DNA from: Betaproteobacteria bacterium CG2_30_68_42 | GTDB lineage: Bacteria; Pseudomonadota; Gammaproteobacteria; Burkholderiales; Rhodocyclaceae | Direction: 5' to 3' | Assembly (NCBI GenBank): GCA_001872285.1 | Contig: MNXU01000060.1 | Span: forward strand, 1 to 51,519 | DNA length: 51,519 nt | Shown here: positions 49,743 through 51,519 of the stretch, one piece after another | How positions within the stretch are numbered: position 1 is the first letter of the stretch | Layout: the number at the start of each line of letters is the position of its first letter | The notes under the pieces: generated by a model | Seen by the model: only the letters and a program-made list of their open reading frames with translations | What the model was told of the DNA's origin: nothing | The model's database searches: none | Made by a program: the position numbers and the translations under genes

Positions 49743-49900
49743 GGTGTGTCCTCCGTGGTGGGAACGCGCCATTGTAGTGTCGGAAGCGCCGGCGCGCAGG
49801 CTCGCGCGAGCCGATGGCCGCCGTGGCTTCGCGCCGGCGTCGTGGCGGTCTCGCATTGACGCTCCGGGGCGAAGTGTCTACCATTCGCCGCTCGGCTTTT

Positions 49901-49976
49901 TCCCCGATAGCTCAGTCGGTAGAGCGACGGACTGTTAATCCGCAGGTCCCTGGTTCGAGCCCAGGTCGGGGAGCCA
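49901..49976 (+). tRNA. tRNA-Asn (GTT)
   Basis: 76 bases including encoded CCA. Acceptor TCCCCGA pairs with TCGGGGA, discriminator G; D-loop AGTCGGTA, T-arm GGTTCGAGCC; anticodon GTT at 49934-49936. The sequence closely follows the standard bacterial Asn tRNA. Confidence 0.98.
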
Positions 49977-49985
49977 CAATTCAAT

Positions 49986-50010
49986 CCGCTGAACTTCAGC
50001 GGTTCTTGTT
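49986..50010 (+). terminator. Terminator of tRNA-Asn
   Basis: Inverted repeat CCGCTGAA-C-TTCAGCGG (realistically a 6-bp stem with a 5-base loop), followed by TTCTTGTT. It starts 10 bases after the tRNA. Confidence 0.7.
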
Positions 50011-50017
50011 TAACGCA

Positions 50018-50047
50018 AGACCCCGTGGGGTGATCCCCTCGGGGTCT
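50018..50047. terminator. Strong nested hairpin
   Basis: An 8-bp outer stem AGACCCCG/CGGGGTCT encloses a 4-bp inner stem GGGG/CCCC with loop TGAT; a single T-T mismatch separates the stems. It may be a second terminator or an element-end structure. No long T-run. Confidence 0.5.
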
Positions 50048-50360
50048 CGTCGTTTCTGGCGTACTCACGCCCACTTACGCCACTCTTCACATCCTTCCCG
50101 ATTCTCCCTTTCGAAGCGCGCCGTCCGGGGTTCAGGTGCAACCGTAGGGGTTGCGGGCGCTCACCGACAATGTCCTTTTCGCATTCTCCCGTTCTTCGTT
50201 TTCCAAGTCGCCTGGTCTGACAGCCAGGTTGCATCCGGGCACCCGCTTCGACATTTCGAACTCCCCTCCGGTAGGTATCTGCCGAAAGCCGGACCAGTGC
50301 GTGCGGCGCAAGCGGATTACCAGACAGCGCAAACAGCCGTGAGATCGGAGACCGTTGTAA

Positions 50361-51108
<748 letters not shown>

Positions 51109-51244
51109 AGACAATCACTAAAGCTGTTTGTGGTCATATCCGTCACACGCATATGACAACTGGCTTACCGTCCGCTAAACGTACGTCAGTCTGCGCCGCA
51201 AACGGCTTGGGCTGTGCCACGGAATTGTTTGTTGCTGAAATAAC

Positions 51245-51519
51245 ATGAAGACAAGTGACACGCGTTTTTTTCATTATTTGCACCAGTTGCGGGCGCGCTT
51301 GCGCGCCATCGGCATTCCCTTCAGGCGCTCCTTTGATGAGCCCCCGCTGCGCTCGGAGTTGTTCAGCGCCGGTCAGATGGAACAGCATGGCAAGCGTCTC
51401 GCGACCATGCACAAGCTGACGCAGGTAGCACTGCGGGAGCAGCTTCTGACGCGTTTGGCGGCGAATGAAGCGGTCCTGATCAGCGTCTGCGGCCGGCTCA
51501 CAACGGCGGTAAAAGCGGA
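51245..51519 (+). CDS. Cyclic beta-glucan synthase-like protein (5' end only)
   Basis: 91 codons from ATG 51245, open to the right edge, so the gene is truncated by the window. The N-terminus reads MKTSDTRFFHYLHQLRARLR, then LRSELFSAGQMEQHGKRLA and LLTRLAANEAVL. The (R)xELFSxxxxEQHxxxLA pattern is the hallmark of the N-terminal region of NdvB/ChvB-type cyclic beta-1,2-glucan synthases (GT84/GH94). Only this short part is seen, so catalytic domains are unverified. The stretch 51109-51244 before it contains no gene I can support. Confidence 0.6.
   Translation, partial: MKTSDTRFFHYLHQLRARLRAIGIPFRRSFDEPPLRSELFSAGQMEQHGKRLATMHKLTQVALREQLLTRLAANEAVLISVCGRLTTAVKA

Larger units (their letters stand above)
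49977..50360. other. Region after tRNA-Asn without recognisable gene
   Basis: 384 bases. The first 70 hold two hairpins listed separately. The rest (50048-50360) is less GC-rich than the genome to the left and has short open frames on both strands (the best being a minus-strand one at 50132-50458), none with a ribosome site or a recognisable family. The last few dozen bases may already belong to the decayed ligA. Confidence 0.5.

Overview
The window looks like a chromosomal segment of a GC-rich betaproteobacterium. The clues are the gene order hemA-prfA-prmC-grxD, a betaproteobacterial cytochrome c oxidase operon (DUF2244, coxB with a fused cytochrome c domain, coxA, a small assembly gene, ctaG, DUF2970, coxC, DUF2909), and a PEP-CTERM/XrtA-type exopolysaccharide locus of the kind known from floc- and biofilm-forming relatives of Zoogloea, Thauera and Nitrosomonas. 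The species cannot be named from the sequence alone.

Left third (1-22 kb), the PEP-CTERM and surface region. A PepA-like PEP-CTERM protein runs off the left edge and has a near-consensus sigma-54 promoter. Next come a nitroreductase and an E1/ThiF-like adenylyltransferase (the two halves of the fused MoeY type), two FtsX/MacB-type ABC permeases, a beta-barrel outer-membrane protein, an ABC ATPase, a LolA-like lipoprotein-sorting protein and the PEP-CTERM-associated acyltransferase. The exopolysaccharide part follows on the + strand: an initiating glycosyltransferase, PrsK, PrsR, PrsT, then a UDP-GlcNAc 6-dehydrogenase and a UDP-HexNAc 4-epimerase, which together would supply UDP-GalNAcA-type precursors. 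A lytic transglycosylase and a trypsin-like protease close the block. PrsK and PrsR are known, with RpoN, to switch on PEP-CTERM genes, so regulator and probable target promoter are both in this window. No exosortase gene is present.

Middle (22-33 kb), core physiology. grxD, prmC, prfA and hemA lie on the minus strand. The cox operon, also minus, is preceded by a good sigma-70-like promoter. It lacks the SURF1, CtaA and CtaB genes that usually follow in this group, and carries DUF2909 in inverted orientation.

Right third (32-49.8 kb). This holds an acetyltransferase; a 5-oxoprolinase/hydantoinase fusion followed by a livHMGF-type ABC importer (no binding protein) and an alpha/beta hydrolase; an MtfA-like peptidase; a DMT transporter flanked by 7-bp-period repeats; RelA; PPK1; a REP-like repeat cluster; a TVP38/VTT membrane protein; and an iron alcohol dehydrogenase with an LsrG-like monooxygenase.

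Right edge (49.9 kb to end). tRNA-Asn(GTT) is followed by two hairpins, an unassigned stretch, a frameshifted ligA remnant and the start of a cyclic-glucan-synthase-like gene. Base composition is visibly less GC-rich here, suggesting a region acquired at the tRNA.

The best candidate for something undescribed is the block 1244-9725. It combines an E1/nitroreductase pair, a split ABC/LolA-like/beta-barrel export set with a repeated acidic LLLP peptide, and the PEP-CTERM acyltransferase. One reading is a pathway that makes and exports an acylated surface compound.
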